From the NCBI RefSeq assembly GCF_029893345.1, contig NZ_JARXVE010000001.1, positions 558,001-622,000 on the forward strand: a DNA stretch of 64,000 nt. Direction: 5' to 3'. This document shows, piece by piece, positions 63,834-64,000 of this stretch; within the stretch, counting starts at the first letter, position 1, and every line of letters starts with the position of its first letter. The notes beneath the pieces are model-generated. The model was given only the letters and a program-made list of their open reading frames with translations. It did no database searches and had not been told where the DNA came from. The stretch comes from Mycolicibacterium frederiksbergense. GTDB lineage: Bacteria; Actinomycetota; Actinomycetes; Mycobacteriales; Mycobacteriaceae. The translations under genes and the position numbers were made by a program.

Positions 63834-64000
63834 TTAAGCACCGCCGACGTCGCCCGCGATCACCGCGGTGGCGGCCTCGTCGATGATGGCGCGCATGGCC
63901 CGCTCGGCGCCGTCCTCGTCGCGCAGTCGGATGGCCCGGGCCACCTCGTCGTGCAATTCGATGGTCGCCGGGTTGGGGGAGTCCGGCATCAGACTGTGAT
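63834..64000 (-). CDS. FCD-domain (GntR/FadR-type) transcriptional regulator, C-terminal end
   Basis: Only the last 55 codons are in the window; stop TAA at 63,834-63,836. The reading HDEVARAIRLRDEDGAERAM followed by RAIIDEA matches the last helices of FCD domains (H-x-x-x-A-I-x-x-x-D-x-x-x-A), which bind small carboxylates in GntR/FadR regulators. The DNA-binding part is right of the window. Confidence 0.75.
   Translation of the reverse strand, partial: HSLMPDSPNPATIELHDEVARAIRLRDEDGAERAMRAIIDEAATAVIAGDVGGA

Overview
The window is chromosomal DNA from a non-tuberculous, high-GC Mycobacterium (Mycobacteriaceae). The support is tandem MmpL transporters, a hemophore-type secreted protein, an MbtH protein, paired GAP-type membrane proteins, an HtpG of 646 residues and a PdtaR-type ANTAR response regulator. 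The species cannot be named from sequence reading alone.

Left two thirds (1-51,224): one large biosynthetic locus with the gene content of a glycopeptidolipid (GPL) cluster but a much longer peptide assembly line. In order: the 3' end of one MmpL and a complete second MmpL; a small secreted hemophore-related protein; a sulfotransferase; a condensation-fold (PapA/WES-like) acyltransferase; three GT1 glycosyltransferases of the RtfA/Gtf type; two antisense GAP-like membrane proteins; three methyltransferases (plain class I, zinc-ribbon class I, TylF/macrocin type); an antisense cytochrome P450; then mbtH and two giant co-directional NRPS genes (8143 and 2735 aa). The NRPSs read C-A-T-E / C-A-T / C-A-T-E / C-A-T / C-A-T / C-A-T-E / C--A-T / C-A-T-E / C-T, where -- marks the gap between the two proteins. 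That is nine condensation, eight adenylation, nine carrier and four epimerisation domains. The first C domain has no upstream module, as expected for fatty-acyl initiation. A1, A7 and A8 carry a threonine-type specificity code. The last module has lost its A domain and there is no thioesterase or reductase, unlike the four-module, reductase-terminated Mps1/Mps2 of classical GPL. I infer a sulfated and/or acylated, methylated, multiply glycosylated D/L-lipopeptide of eight or nine residues, exported by MmpL with help from the GAP proteins. This is the best candidate for an undescribed system here.

Middle (51,225-56,463): an isoprenylcysteine-methyltransferase-like membrane protein converging on the NRPS operon, htpG, several small hypothetical genes (including a 59-aa CPHCG protein with an excellent ribosome binding site), a TIGR02444-type gene and an antisense tRNA with anticodon CAA (Leu) but a short variable loop.

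Right end (56,545-64,000): conserved housekeeping genes: pdtaR; a five-gene branched-chain amino acid ABC transporter (binding protein, strong hairpin, then two permeases and two ATPases with overlapping ends); a YnfA-like membrane protein; an antisense SCO6745-family protein; and the C-terminal end of an antisense FCD-domain (GntR/FadR-type) regulator.

No insertion sequence, prophage, CRISPR array or rRNA gene was seen.
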